From: Gigaspora rosea
Taxonomy: Eukaryota > Glomeromycota > Glomeromycetes > Diversisporales > Gigasporaceae
Direction of reading: 5' to 3'
Assembly (NCBI GenBank): GCA_003550325.1
Contig: QKWP01000126.1
Coordinates: 1-64,000 of the forward strand
Length of the DNA: 64,000 bases
The position numbers and the translations under genes were made by a program. Each line of letters starts with the position of its first letter. Positions within the stretch are counted from its first letter, which is position 1. The notes under the pieces are model-generated. The model ran no database searches and was not told where the DNA came from. It saw only the letters and a program-made list of their open reading frames with translations. Shown here piece by piece: positions 35,098 through 46,507 of this stretch.

Positions 35098-35167
35098 AGA
35101 TACAATGCTCTTAAATACTTTTTAGTGTATTAATAATAAAACTTTAGAAAACTTAATTAAGCACTTT

Positions 35168-35284
35168 TTTTTAATTTTATGGTGACCTGCTTTGGCTGCT
35201 AGATTTTATTATTTGTTATATAGATAAGTTTACAATTTAAGTAGTTTACCAAAGGTTCTACACTAGCTATCATACCCATTGTTG
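35168..35284 (-). mobile_element. SINE tail fragment, minus strand
   Basis: AATTTAAGTAGTTTACCAAA and GGTTCTACACTAGCTATCAT align with the complement of the shared SINE 3' half at 12,375-12,410 and 24,860-24,900. It sits between two foldback arms. Confidence 0.6.
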
Positions 35285-35645
35285 CTTGATTCCCTGAAAG
35301 TTAGTTCCCCGCCAGCTCATTTTTCTAACACTATATTCCTGACAGAATGTTTACCTACAGCATTTTTTGTTGACAGAATCTTTCCTCGACATACCATGTT
35401 TTCGACATCCCCTTTCCTTAACAGGACTTATTTTTGAAAAGACATTTTACTAACATGATGTATTGCAGAAAGAATATTTTTTCGACTTGACATGTTTCTG
35501 ATATCTTTTTTTGACAAGATCTTTCCCCGATTAGAAATTTTGGTTAAAAATAATTATTGGGTAGTTTCAATAATAGTGATATATTCGTGCTCATCACATC
35601 ACAAGATTAAGCACTCGACCTAAATTAGGGTTAGGGTTAGGTGAT
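35285..35645. mobile_element. Single arm of the telomere-core foldback
   Basis: Third arm of the 34436-35097 family: TTCCCTGAAAGTTAGTTCCC to AATTAGGGTTAGGGTTAGG (core at the right end). Its partner arm is absent. Confidence 0.75.
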
Positions 35646-36120
35646 AGTATATAAAGAATAATTATATTGATTGATTTTGTTTCAATTATGTATCCATTGC
35701 ACTAATAGAAAATAAATATATACAAATAAATATATAAAGAATAATTATATTGATTGTTTTTTGTTTCAATTATTAAAAACTTTAAAAAAATAATACAATA
35801 TCTGATATGGAAAAATTTTGCGTAAATATAATACATAACTATAAAATAATTATTGGAAATATAGAAGGCATAATTCCGACCAATATGTGTTATCAAAATT
35901 ACTATTGAACTAATTATGTAGAATCAGATTTTTCAGGAGCAATAATCCGATGAATAAAAGATTAGAGATAGCAAGGTAATTATTTATTACGATTTTCTAC
36001 TAATATATAATTGCAAATAATAACATGACAAATCGTCATGCTATGTGAAGTGACCTTTTACGTAATAAGTTATTACATTACCTATCTCTATAAAAGATAG
36101 TGAATCAATTTATGAGATGT
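35646..36120. other. AT-rich spacer downstream of the kelch gene
   Basis: A short tandem copy (ATAAAGAATAATTATATTGA, twice near 35,653 and 35,735) is all that is seen. The kelch mRNA 3' end probably lies here; no clear AATAAA was fixed on. Confidence 0.4.
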
Positions 36121-36133
36121 TTCTTTCTGTCAC

Positions 36134-37930
36134 CTACGAAGGTGGTTCATTCTTATGTTCTATTTTCTCCTTACAAATATTAACTTTTTTTTTTTTAAAT
36201 AAAATGCATAAAACAACGAATGAAACAAAAATAATACTAGCAAGGACATAATTCATAATAATACTGATATTAATACTAGATCCACTGCTACAGACTGAAG
36301 TACCAGGTTTAAAAGTTGTTACCCATGTTCTGCATTGAATATCAAGTAAATAAATGCGAGAATTTATTTCAACAGGTTGTGTTGAATTATTAGTAATATT
36401 GCCTGTTATTAATTTAATGTAAGATTATTATTATTTTTAAGGTAAATATAAATTTTATAAATAAATATTAAAATAATCACCAAAAGCGATGATAAGATAA
36501 TTCTGATATAAGTTAGCAGTATGAATAGCTAATGGAGGTGGTTGATCTCCGGAAGTAATTAGCTCAGAATATTCATAAGGCTCTTTCGCTATATTTAATG
36601 ACAAGAAAATTGGTGTGGTGGTGGTAAAGTTGTAATGATAATCTAAAAATAAAAAAAATTAGGATTACATTATCAAAAAGAAAACAAATCAATAAATAGA
36701 AATAGAATGAATATTTCGTACTTGAATTTCCGCCAATTATAATTATTTCATTATTGTCTGGCATTAAGGTTGCTGTATGTCCTAATCGAGGTTGAATAAG
36801 AATCGATTGACGTGCATACTAAAAAATACATTATAAGTTATCGAGAAATTCGGTACAAAATAAATATTATCAAAAATACTAAACCAAACTATACTTTATA
36901 TGACCAGGTCGAAGAAATTGTATCAAATACTGGTATCTATAACAAATATTACAAATTAGTATGTGTTTATATAAATATCAATATACTCGTTTCTAATATT
37001 TGGTGAAAACTTTTACCTCATTCATGTCTATTAAGTCAGCATCCATTCCAGGTTGAGTCTGAGAGACGCCACCAATGTATAAAATCTTACCACTCGGAAG
37101 GAATACCGGAGCTGCATGACTTCGAGGCGAAGGAGCATTGGCTGCGTTAATCTTATTCCACGATAATAATACTGTATCCAGGGTATACAAATCGTTATAG
37201 CAAACGAATATTGATGACCCTGTATCTACTTGGACTCTTCCTCCAAATATATATATTACTCCATTCGAATCTATAACCGTTGAAGTAGATCTACGTCTTG
37301 GAGCCGGTGTTCCTTTTTGATCTAATGGATACGACCAAGATTTTCCATATGGCTGGTAGAAGAAGACGAATTGACTCGTCATATTGTATGTTTTACTTAT
37401 TTCTTCTATAAGTAATGTTTGGTTCAAAGTTATATTTGGATTATTGTCAATTTCGTTAAGCCTTGTGAGATTTTGCTGCATTCCCCCAATGAGATATACA
37501 ATTTCTCCACTAGCTCCTCCAACTACAGCAGTACCTAATTATTATATAAAAGAATATAAGCGTGCACATTAAGTATTTTAGAATATTAGCTAAACATTTA
37601 ATATCAAAATGACTAACCTTTCTCACTCCCAAATTTCATTCGTGCAGAAGTATCAGAAAGGTCTACATATGGAGGGTTACTAGTAGAGAATCGTGATGAA
37701 AGACTTAGAGTAAAAACTTCATCAGATAAATTATATAATCTTATTTGACTCCTAATCGGATTTGCAGGTGAAATAAAACGTGCACCTCCCATAAAAATTA
37801 TCTGATTTCCATCTAATACAGCTACATGCCCTACGCGATCTGGTTCAAAGCCAGCAATTCTAAAAATCTTTACTATAAATATAATTATAAAAAAAATAAA
37901 TTTACTTGAATTTACTGCTTGACTCCACAT
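36134..37930 (-). CDS. Kelch-repeat membrane protein, five exons
   Basis: Predicted surface or endomembrane protein with a beta-propeller. Exons 37930-37618, 37534-37017, 36818-36722, 36642-36481 and 36402-36134 splice at GT-AG sites with matching phases, giving 452 residues and no disruption. Residues about 11-23 are hydrophobic (FIFFIIIFIV) and could be a signal peptide or anchor. Kelch blades follow, each with a double-Gly: GHVAVLDGNQIIFMGG, TAVVGGASGEIVYLIGG, TVIDSNGVIYIFGG, RSHAAPVFLPSGKILYIGG, GHTATLMPDNNEIIIIGG and IHTANLYQNYLIIAFG. A transmembrane helix near the end (YVLASIIFVSFVVLCILF) is followed by KKKK and a short cytoplasmic tail. Kelch proteins with this layout form a large family in Rhizophagus. 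The start is the first ATG that keeps the hydrophobic segment; TTG at 37939 is not needed. Ligand unknown. Confidence 0.87.
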
Positions 37931-39440
37931 TTTAATCAAGGTTAAATTTATTAGCTAGATAATGAATGATTAAAGATGAGAATAGGTAATGATAAATTAT
38001 CTATTGTTGTCGTGTCTGAAATATCAATTTTAGAAGGGAAACCTTACGTGCAATCTAATTTATACTTTAAAATACCTTCCATATAAAATGAGGTGAGATA
38101 TGCGGTGTTCATACTTTTCTTGTTAATACGTTAAGGTATATTTCGCCGCATACAAATAAATATTCTCGCGACAACGTCACAAATTATTAGCTTGTGACAT
38201 TTAAAATTTCCATTCTTAATAGTGTTTTCTTAATTTAGGAGGCCGTGTGCTACAGGTTAGCAGTGCTGATTTTGCATGAAGGAATTTCATTTGAATGTAG
38301 TGTAACCGGATAATCTAAAACCCGTCGATACTTATAATAAAAGGGCGGCGATCCTAAATAAAGTTGCATCATTTGTTCATGAAAAATGACTCACCCGTAA
38401 ACCGGCGTATTCGTATCCCGAGTATAGAACATTGTTTATCATTAAAAGGAAAATTTAAAGAGTGTATATATCTTTTATCTACAACAGGAATCTAGATATT
38501 TAAAAAAAAAACTGTAATTAGTTATTATCTATTTCATGATTTGCACCCGGTATAGTAAATAAAGTGTCTACTATTCGAGGGATATTGTATGTGGCAGTTT
38601 ACAGTAATTACATATGCGATAATCCAATCTAAATAAATAGCAAAGCGTGCGATTTCTGTAGGAAGTCACGGTATCTGTAAAACGATGTAAAAAGTGTACT
38701 GATTCTTAACCCGGATGGTTGGTCACACGAGCATGACAAATGCTAGAACTAACCATGCAAACTCTAAACTTTAAATTGATAGATTTCAATTGATGCATAA
38801 AAAATTGACGCGCTGATCTAGCTGTTGTTATCAATTGTGACATGGTAGATTTAGGGATGTAAACTTGCAGTAATTTTGCGTAATTTTACGTAAGTTTGAG
38901 AAAGTTTCAGTAATTTAGCCTTTCATTAATTTGTAATTTTGAACACATGATTTAATTTCTGAGATCATATTTCGGTGATATGGAATTGCAATTCGGATCA
39001 TAATTTATACCAAATAATTCAATAATTACTGACCAAACTTTTGTAATTCAATATGATTAAAGAATTCTACTAAAACTCACCCTAACTTTAATCGAACTCA
39101 TCCAAACAAATAACAACTATAGCCACAAAACAATAAAAATTCAAAAACAATTAAATTAAAAGTGATATAAAAAAACTCTTTCCGCTGATCTCTGTTTTAT
39201 TAAGTTTTTACCATACTCGATACTCAGCGGCTTAAATAGAAAAATACAGTTTATAATGTACACGAACGTTTACCAATTATCATTGTTCCTTAAACAGTTC
39301 TAAACTTTACTCTTTACCTACTCTGTGCTAAATTTTTACAAGTAAGTTTGGCCTACTAAACCTCGCCACTGCGTTATTTTCTCAACACTTGCTTCCTGCA
39401 AGTCACATACTACTATACCAAGGTTACTTCTGGCACTCCA
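37931..39440. other. Intergenic region upstream of the kelch gene
   Basis: Contains the kelch promoter presumably, but no convincing core element was picked. TTTTGCGTAATTTTACGTAA at 38,874-38,893 is a local inverted motif. No gene or RNA recognised. Confidence 0.4.
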
Positions 39441-39454
39441 GAACTACGACTATA

Positions 39455-40081
39455 CTATCCCTTAAACTGTCTAGTGGACAAATTTGTCTGCTAAAATCTA
39501 TTTTGGCCAATTTTTGTACAATTGCCCTAAATTTTATTAATTTGCACCCATATTCCCTAAGCTAGAATAAAAGTGCACAACGTGCTGGATGTAATGTAAT
39601 TCTTATCTTGCGTAATTTCCTTAGCCCCAAAAATCAACTAAATAGGGTTGATCGTTATGTATATATAGTCTTTACGATCAAATTTAATAGTAAAAAGCAC
39701 CTTCACGTGACTTTATGTGACAATTATCACGATTGTCATGTGAGGTACCTATTATAATATGAAATTAAAGTTGGTCAAAGATTCTTCATGACCAACTTCA
39801 CAGAGATGATTTTTTAGGCAATATGAGAAAGATAATATGACTCAAAGGTTTGGGTAAAATGGCACACTTTCATCTATTGTGTGAACCTATGCCCATTGTT
39901 TGAATCATTTCGAGTATGCTATACTGTGGCTATTGAGTGTAATGTGTGAATTGGGTCTTTGGGAGTAATAATAGCTTGTTAGAATAAAGGTCTTTATAAA
40001 AAAATTTTTTTTTAATACTCTACTTTGTCTAATTATTTTAGCAAACAAATTTGTCCACTAAACCGAATGGTTTAAGGGATA
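39455..40081. mobile_element. TIR element, CTATCCCTTAAAC family
   Basis: Ends CTATCCCTTAAACTGTCTAG and the complement-like GGTTTAAGGGATAG, with further matching GTGGACAAATTTGT and GCTAAAAT. About 630 bp, non-coding. An inner hairpin AAGTTGGTCA/TGACCAACTT lies at 39,769-39,800. Confidence 0.7.
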
Positions 40082-40095
40082 GTTATGTTTTATGA

Positions 40096-41230
40096 AAGGG
40101 TAAATCTTGGTCTCGCACCCTGTTGGTACTCTAATATCTCGCAGGTCACGTGCAACAATTTTATTGGACGATATACATTAAATAATTTAAAAAAAATCTA
40201 AGTTTTTTATTTTAATAAAAAAAAATAAAAAAAAAATAAAAAAAATAAAATAAAAAAAATCTAACAAATTGCAACCCCTATCGGGTTAATTTTACCAGAT
40301 GTACACCCAAATCCTAACCCTAATTTAACTAGGAAATTTCGAATCCGCTTGAATTCCATTACCCTAACCCTAATTTAACTAGGAAATTCCTAAATTCTGC
40401 CCCCCTTACAACATATACATCGAATGAAGGCAACAAGTATCGGCATCATTGATTCGAATTCGTGATGCGTAGTATCGGCTGGTGGTTTCTACACCGTATA
40501 GGCCAGCCTTGATGAAAGTAAAAATAATTTTGTACAAATTTCCATGGGAGGGAGGTTTTGAGTACGAATCTTGCTTCTACGGATTCTTTTCAGTCTGTTG
40601 AATTACGACAACTAGAATCTAAAAAAAAAAAAAAAAATGAAAAAAATGACAAGACAGACAACATCAATGACGTATCAACAAGACCTGACTACCCACGCCA
40701 ACAACGACCTAATCGATCTAATCACCTGTACCAATGACGACGCTCCAATGGCAGCTACATCAACCACAACTTAATCGCCCACCTAATCAGTGCCAACGAC
40801 TACCTACTCGACGGCTCCAATAATGACTAATCAACAACATCTGTTTAATCAACAGCAGAACAAAAAAAATATAGTAGCACCAGCTATAACCTAATCGCTT
40901 ACCAACAACAACCTAATCACTAGTACTAACGCGACTTCTACTCAACGGTACTAACGAAGACTAAACAACAAATGAACAGAACTTAATAAAAGAATGAAAT
41001 ACAGTAGCACAACTACGACTTAATTACTTACTAACAAAAACTTGAACACCAGCATCAGTCATAACGACGTAGCAGTAATTATCGGCACCTACGAAAGACA
41101 CGACTACTATAGTTAAAAATAAAAGAAAAAAATTTTTATTAAAAATAAATATGATCTACGTGTGCGCATTCTGATTGGTCAGCGATATATAATCACACCA
41201 CAGGGATGCGAGATTAACATTTATCCTTAA
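40096..41230. mobile_element. TIR element with internal tandem repeats, about 1.1 kb
   Basis: Inverted ends AAGGGTAAATCTTGGTCTCG and the complement-like CGAGATTAACATTTATCCTT, with matching GCACCCTGT/ACAGGGATGC and CCAATNNRAATG-like text. Inside are an (A)nT tract at 40219-40262, a ~60-bp duplication containing ACCCTAACCCTAATTTAACT (40,310-40,400), and the G-poor repeat at 40640-41110. No transposase. Confidence 0.7.
40640..41110. repeat. G-poor tandem repeat, period about 119-131
   Basis: Units share AGTAGCACCAGCTATAACCT, CTTAATCGCCCACCTAATCA and GACTACTACTCAACGG-like text. Marked excess of A and C on this strand. About four diverged units; repeated stops make coding unlikely. Confidence 0.6.
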
Positions 41231-41520
41231 AAATATATAATTAAATAAAGTTTCACTAATAATAAATAATTTGATAATAAATTATTTGACAATAAATTGT
41301 TATCAATGTTAATATATTTTGATTAACAAATGTTACTTTATTAATTTGATTAGTTAAGGTCAAGTTTTGATTATATATAATAAAATTGTATTAAATAGAA
41401 ACAAATCCACCCATATAACACAAATTATATGGTAATATTTGGACTAAGTGCCTATATCCAATCAAAAATATAGACAATATCAGATATAGATATAGCCATA
41501 TTTATCTATATCCAATAGTT
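41231..41520. other. AT-rich spacer
   Basis: Only A/T-rich text with ATAAATTATTTGA-type short repeats. Confidence 0.4.
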
Positions 41521-41766
41521 CATATGGGGTCTGTGCCTTGAAAATGACCCTATGGACTATGTAGATTTTATGAATAAAAACTAAAATTTCTAGCTGTCCA
41601 ATAATCAAATTCAAATAAATTTTATTTTATTTTGTAGAACTCGCTAAGCTCTACAAAATAATAAAAGTTATTTGAATTGGATTACCAGATGGCTAGAAAT
41701 TTTAATTTTTATTCATAAAATCTATATAGTCCCATAAGGTCATTTTCAAGACACAGGTCCCATATT
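41521..41766. mobile_element. Palindromic MITE, about 245 bp
   Basis: Whole element folds around 41,645 (GTAGAACTCGCTAAGCTCTAC). Ends TATGGGGTCTGTGCCTTGAA and the complement-like TTCAAGACACAGGTCCCATA. Confidence 0.8.
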
Positions 41767-41980
41767 GTTCATGTTCAGATTTGGCAACACAATAAATAGG
41801 TAATTATTGAAAAACTTTATTTTAAGTTTAAAACAAAATATAGCTATAGCTGGTGATGAGCAAAACCTGATTTTTTAAAAACTTGTATAGGATCTTGCAG
41901 GATTTGTGAAGTCAAGTAGAGTTTTTTTCTAAATTTTACTATTAATAAAAATATATTATAAACTATTACTAGAAATATAA

Positions 41981-42198
41981 GGCCATGAAAGTTATTTTTT
42001 CATTTTGCATAACCAATTTTTTCAAAATAATTTTTTTTAAAAAAATTCCTATTGTACCAATTATTTCATTTTGCCATTTAATTTTTTCTGGTATCACCTG
42101 ATAATAATCTTGATTTTCTGGAATTGCCCAATAGTTCCAATAAAAAAATTTTCTGATTTCATATTATTTAGTTTTAACTTTATTTTTATTTACATGGC
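41981..42198. mobile_element. GGCCATG-family MITE, copy 1
   Basis: Ends GGCCATGAAAGTTATTTTTT and a complement-like TTATTTTTATTTACATGGC. Middle has TTCTGGTATCACCTGAT. Confidence 0.65.
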
Positions 42199-42407
42199 TA
42201 AACTTTTCTATTTTGTTTTGAAGATTAATTAAAATTAGGGTTGTCATTAATTTCTTAATTGTTTAATATATTTACATAAAACTAGTATTATAGAATAGGT
42301 TTTAATTTTGGTAGAAATTAGTTTGAAAATTAGAACTTAATAAGGAAATTTTGTAATAATATATTTAGTAATAGTGATATGCGAAATTGATGTGCAATAA
42401 CACTCAA

Positions 42408-42545
42408 TGATGCTTAGCGACGCTTAATGACGCTTAGCGACGCTTAACGACGCTTAGCGATGCTTAATGACGCTTAGCGACGCTTAACGACGCTTAGTGA
42501 CGCTTAATGATGCTTAGCGACGCTTAACGACGCTTAGCGACGCTT
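42408..42545. repeat. 10-bp minisatellite GACGCTTARC
   Basis: About 14 head-to-tail decamers alternating GACGCTTAGC, GACGCTTAAC and GACGCTTAAT, so a 20-bp higher period is visible. GC content is far above the surroundings. Confidence 0.95.
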
Positions 42546-42702
42546 AGCTCAATAGATATATAAACCCACCTTATTTCCCTTAGTTTTAGACAGATCCAGA
42601 CATTGTATTTTATCTTTACCTTTATATTATTTATCCTCCTCTCTTATTATTAATAAACTCTTGGGATTTCTAAGGAACAGACACCTTGGAATAGCCCTCT
42701 TG

Positions 42703-42990
42703 TTAAATTAATAAACTGTGTATTATCTCTTGCTGTTTTATACCGAACTGCCTTAGAGAAGTGTGTAGTTTCTTACAGACATAAAAGAAACTATACTTCC
42801 CTCTTGCACACCACTTCACGCCCAAATTAAGGGATCTCAGGAGCCGTGTGATTGTTACTTTATCGGAATTAAAGAAGGCTTCCGGTACTGTAACACTAGC
42901 AAAAACCCGTGCCTTTATCATGGGGAAAATAGTTAAAAAAAGTAATAACAAAACATAATAGAATGCAATTTTGATTTGTTTATTTTGCAT
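42703..42990 (-). CDS. Possible small secreted protein ORF, 95 residues
   Basis: Begins MQNKQIKIAFYYVLLLLFLT, a good match in form to a signal peptide, followed by 65 residues with a Lys/Arg-rich middle and few Cys. No family is recognised. Its start overlaps a MITE (42964-43199), which argues against an old conserved gene. An alternative is random ORF in a TATATAAA- and AATAAA-bearing non-coding unit at 42,550-42,720. Confidence 0.2.
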   Translation of the reverse strand: MQNKQIKIAFYYVLLLLFLTIFPMIKARVFASVTVPEAFFNSDKVTITRLLRSLNLGVKWCARGKYSFFYVCKKLHTSLRQFGIKQQEIIHSLLI

Positions 42991-43199
42991 TACCTGCTAA
43001 CCAATTTTTTAATATTCAAAAAAATTTTCTTTTTTTCAAGTTATAATTGCACTAATGATTTTATTTTATAAATTCATCTAGTATTGCTCATTAGATACTT
43101 ATTTTACAGGATTACCCAATAGAACTAATAAAAAATTTTAACTACCAACCTAATTTTCTGATTCCATGTTATGCAAAACAAAAACTAAATTTGCATGGC
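42964..43199. mobile_element. GGCCATG-family MITE, copy 2
   Basis: Shares TATTTTGCATTACC, a CAGGATTACCCAATAGAACT-type middle and the end TTTGCATGGC with copies 1 and 3. Left limit approximate. Confidence 0.55.
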
Positions 43200-43449
43200 T
43201 TTAAATGTAAATGTGAGTTTATTAATTTAGTTTAAATTTTAAAAAAAAACAACTAACCATGTATTTTGTAATCCAAAACAAAAAACAAATTTTTACCTTT
43301 GATAGGAAAAATAATTTCATTATAATTATAGTAATTCAATTTCAACGATCATATATAATTGCAACATTTACCAGAAAATTCTGCATTTAGAAATAACCAA
43401 TAGAAAATATGGTTTTATAAAGTCATCCAAATTATTATGGCTCCAATTA

Positions 43450-43799
43450 GGCCACACAAAGTTAATTTTTTGTTTTGTATTACCATTGGCCCATTTTTTA
43501 ATTGTTTTTTTTTTTAGATCCCAATTGTGCCAATTGTTCAATTTTTGGAATTTGTTTCTTTCCACTATTTTTCATCTGGTATCACCTGATGAAGACCTTT
43601 ATTCCCATAATTACTGCTGGAAAAAATATGACTGCTGGCCCAATTTTGATTCCTTGTTGTGAAAATGAAGAATCGATCTTGCATAGCTTTAGCGTGAACA
43701 TTATTTTACTTATTTATAGTAAATTATAAAAAAAAGACTAACCAACCCATGTTTTCAGATTCCATGTAGTGCAAAATGAAAAATTAACATTGCATGGTC
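43450..43799. mobile_element. GGCCATG-family MITE, copy 3
   Basis: Ends GGCCACACAAAGTTAATTTT and the complement-like AAATTAACATTGCATGGTC. Contains CATCTGGTATCACCTGATGA, a 20-base near-palindrome at its middle shared with copy 1. Confidence 0.65.
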
Positions 43800-44084
43800 T
43801 AATCATTCAACTCAATATCAGCAAATTTTACATTTGTTTATGAATATATATAATGCAAAATGAGCTCTTAACAAAATTTATTGTTCATAAACCAAATTTA
43901 TCTATAAATTTATCATCTGTTGTTAGTGAAATGAGTGCTGGCAAAACATGATGTCTTTTGAAGCAATCGTTAAGCAAAAATCATTATATGTAAATAATGA
44001 AAAACGAAATCATGTTTAGAAGAAAATGAAACAAAACCTATGATGAATTTCGAAATTAATAATCAGTGACAGCTATCCTGCATA

Positions 44085-44560
44085 TAACTCTTTCCAAAAA
44101 CGAATTACCCAAAAAACAGGATAATCGACTATACACATTTCGTGTTACACAAGAAACGTGATCATACTATATAGTAAAAAAAAGGAAAACCGAGAAAAAA
44201 ACGTTGAGCTAACTGATTATAACCTATAATTAAAGCGACGTGTAACTAGCATATATAATATTTAATATTTATTGATCAAGTTTTATTTTTTTCGTATGCT
44301 ATATATATACATACATATACCATTTTTCAAATAACGATCAACAGAAAACGACGTAACTATTTCATCATAATGACTAATAAATTACATCATTCGAATTAAA
44401 AACTTAATTTCTTTCCAATAAAGGATAAACGAGAATCATAGCTTTTACCATAAAAGGATTCTGAGGAAATCAGCATAAGCGACATAGATAAAGTCGATTC
44501 CAACCATCCCTACATTTCATGTTTCACAAGAAACGTGATCGTACTGGTACTTGATTATAG
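44085..44560 (+). promoter_or_regulatory. Repeated blocks upstream of the Sel1 gene
   Basis: Two blocks carry ACAAGAAACGTGATCRTACT (about 44,150 and 44,533); the second starts AAAAGGATTCTGAGGAAATC and contains AACCATCCCTACATTTCATG. Related blocks lie at 30,745-30,960. Position 150-630 bases before the Sel1 ATG suggests a promoter module copied around the genome; function is inferred only. Confidence 0.4.
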
Positions 44561-44717
44561 ACAGATTACGTATTGATTTAGAGTTTCAATGCACGCACGT
44601 ATATTGACTTTATAAGGTATAATTGTGTGTTTTAGATGTCGTGCAACGTAATACATACTGTATTTTCAATAAATTTAATGTAATACCGATAGGTAACACA
44701 TACTTTCTTGCAGTAAG

Positions 44718-46507
44718 ATGTCAATTTACAATAATATATTCGAAAAGCAGCCAGGAAAAAGAGACGATTCATCAGATATCTCCAAAATAACGAATAATTT
44801 TACCCAAATTTATCTACATGATAACAAATCACAGGATTTTTCACAGGATTTTCTTGTTGAAATTGTTAAGGAAATGTGTAATCTGTATAATGAAGTAAGA
44901 ATAAATGGCAAAAAGCTCCATTTATTTCTTGACATTTTGTGACAATTTCTAATAAAGAAAAAACTAAATCCAAATGATATTATTAATTTTTGCTTAAAAG
45001 ATCAAGTTAATCCTATAATTCAAGTCGTTCTCGCAAGTTGTTATCGTTATGGTAAATGGGTTAAAAAAGATAAATGTAAAGCTTTTATTTATTATCAAAA
45101 ATTTGCAGAGATGGGGAACGCTGACGGAACATATATGGTTGGATGGTGTTATTATTATGGATTTGGAGTTGAAAAGGATGAAAGTAAGGCTTTCATTTTT
45201 TATCAAAAATCTTCAGAGATGGGGAATGCAGCCGCAACAAATGAAGTTGGATATTGTTATCAAAATGGAATTGGAGTTGAAAAGGATGAACATAAAGCAT
45301 TCACTTATTATCAAAAATCTGCAGAAATTGGGGACGCAAGTGGAACATATAATGTTGGTTATTGTTATCATTTTGGAATTGGAGTTGAAAAGAATGACAA
45401 TAATGCATTCGCTTATTATCAAAAATCTGCAGAGATGGGGGATGCTATTGGAACAAATTGGGTCGGATATTGTTATGATCATGGAATTGGAGTTAAAAAG
45501 GATGAAAATAAGGCCTTTATTTGTTATCAAAAATCTGCAGAGATTGGGAACGCAAGTGGAACATATAATGTTGGATATTGTTATCATTATGGAATTGGAG
45601 TTGAAAAGGATGAACATAAAGCATTCATTTATTATCAAAAGTCTGCAGAGATTGGGAACGCAAGTGGAACATATAATGTTGGATATTGTTATCATCATGG
45701 AATTGGAGTTAAAAAGGATGAAAATAAGGCCTTTATTTATTATCAAAAATCTGCAGAGATGGGGGACGTTAATGGAACATATAATGTTGGATATTGTTAT
45801 CGCCATGGAATTGGACTTGAAAAGAATGAAAATAAGGCTTTCAATTATTATCAAAAATCTGCAAAGATGGGAAACGCTAGTGGAACATATTATGTTGGAT
45901 ATTGTTACCATAATGGAATTGGAGTTGAAAAGGATGAATATATGGCTTTCATTTATTATCAAAAATCTGCAGAGATGGAGGATGCTACTGCAATAAATAG
46001 TGTTGGAGAATGTTATCAAAATGGAATTGGAGTTGAAAAGGATGAAAATAAGGCTTTCTTTTATTATAAAAAATCTGCAGAGATGGGTAACGCTATTGCA
46101 ATAAATTGTATTGGATATTGTTATTATTATGGATTTGGTGTTAAGAAGGATGAAGCTATGGCTCTTATTTATTATCACAAATCTGCAAAGTTGGGTAACG
46201 CTAACGGGACATGTCAAGTTGGATATTGTTATCTTAATGGAATTGGAGTTGAAAAGGATGAAAATAAGGCTTTTATTTATTATCAAAAATCTGCAGAAAT
46301 GGGGACGCTGACGGGACATACATGGTTGGAAATTGTTATCGTCATGGAATTGGAGTTGAAAAAGATGAACATAAGGCCTTCATTTATTGTAAAAAATTAG
46401 CAGAGATGGGTGACGCTAGAGGAATGTCGTCAGTAGCAGAATGTTATCGTAATGGAGTTGGAGTAATTAGAGATTTAGATAAAGCCATGCATTGGTATCA
46501 AAGATAA
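44718..46507 (+). pseudogene. Sel1-repeat protein gene with one stop and one frameshift
   Basis: Sel1-like repeats form an alpha-solenoid for protein binding. ATG at 44718 opens a 74-codon N-terminal region (FLVEIVKEMCNLYNEVRING) that stops at TGA 44940-44942. The same frame then continues through FLIKKKLNPNDIINFCLKDQ into about 13 tandem 36-residue repeats of the form A..MGNA.GTY.VGYCY, GIGVEKDE.KAFIYYQKSAE. Near 46,305 one base is missing from the usual GGGGAACGCTG text, shifting frame, and the next frame ends HWYQR-stop at 46507. Either the gene is recently inactivated or the read has two errors; repeats are otherwise open. Repeated blocks upstream may be its promoter. A kinase gene follows on the same strand. 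In this lineage Sel1 and kinase domains are often fused, but here a stop separates them. Confidence 0.85.
45112..46500 (+). repeat. Tandem 108-bp coding repeats
   Basis: About 13 units at 108-base spacing (45112, 45220, 45328 and so on), each coding one Sel1 repeat. Several neighbouring units, for example those at 45,544 and 45,652, are nearly identical, a sign of recent unequal exchange or conversion. Confidence 0.9.

Noticed and set aside
34418-35114. Several short ORFs coding CRKYEISRKGDVENM-like text
   Set aside because: Produced by the repeated TGTCGG/GAAA steps of the foldback arms on both strands; not a gene.
36812-37006. Plus-strand frame over the kelch intron
   Set aside because: It lies antisense to a well-supported kelch exon and intron and has no domain.
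42550-42720. Solo LTR of a retrotransposon (TATATAAA and AATAAA motifs)
   Set aside because: No clear inverted TG/CA ends, no target duplication and no second copy in the window.
45049-45996. 315-codon plus-strand frame overlapping the Sel1 repeats
   Set aside because: Second reading frame of the same periodic DNA, without Sel1 consensus.
45213-46319. 368-codon minus-strand frame over the Sel1 repeats
   Set aside because: A shadow frame created by the 108-bp periodicity; the plus strand codes canonical Sel1 repeats.
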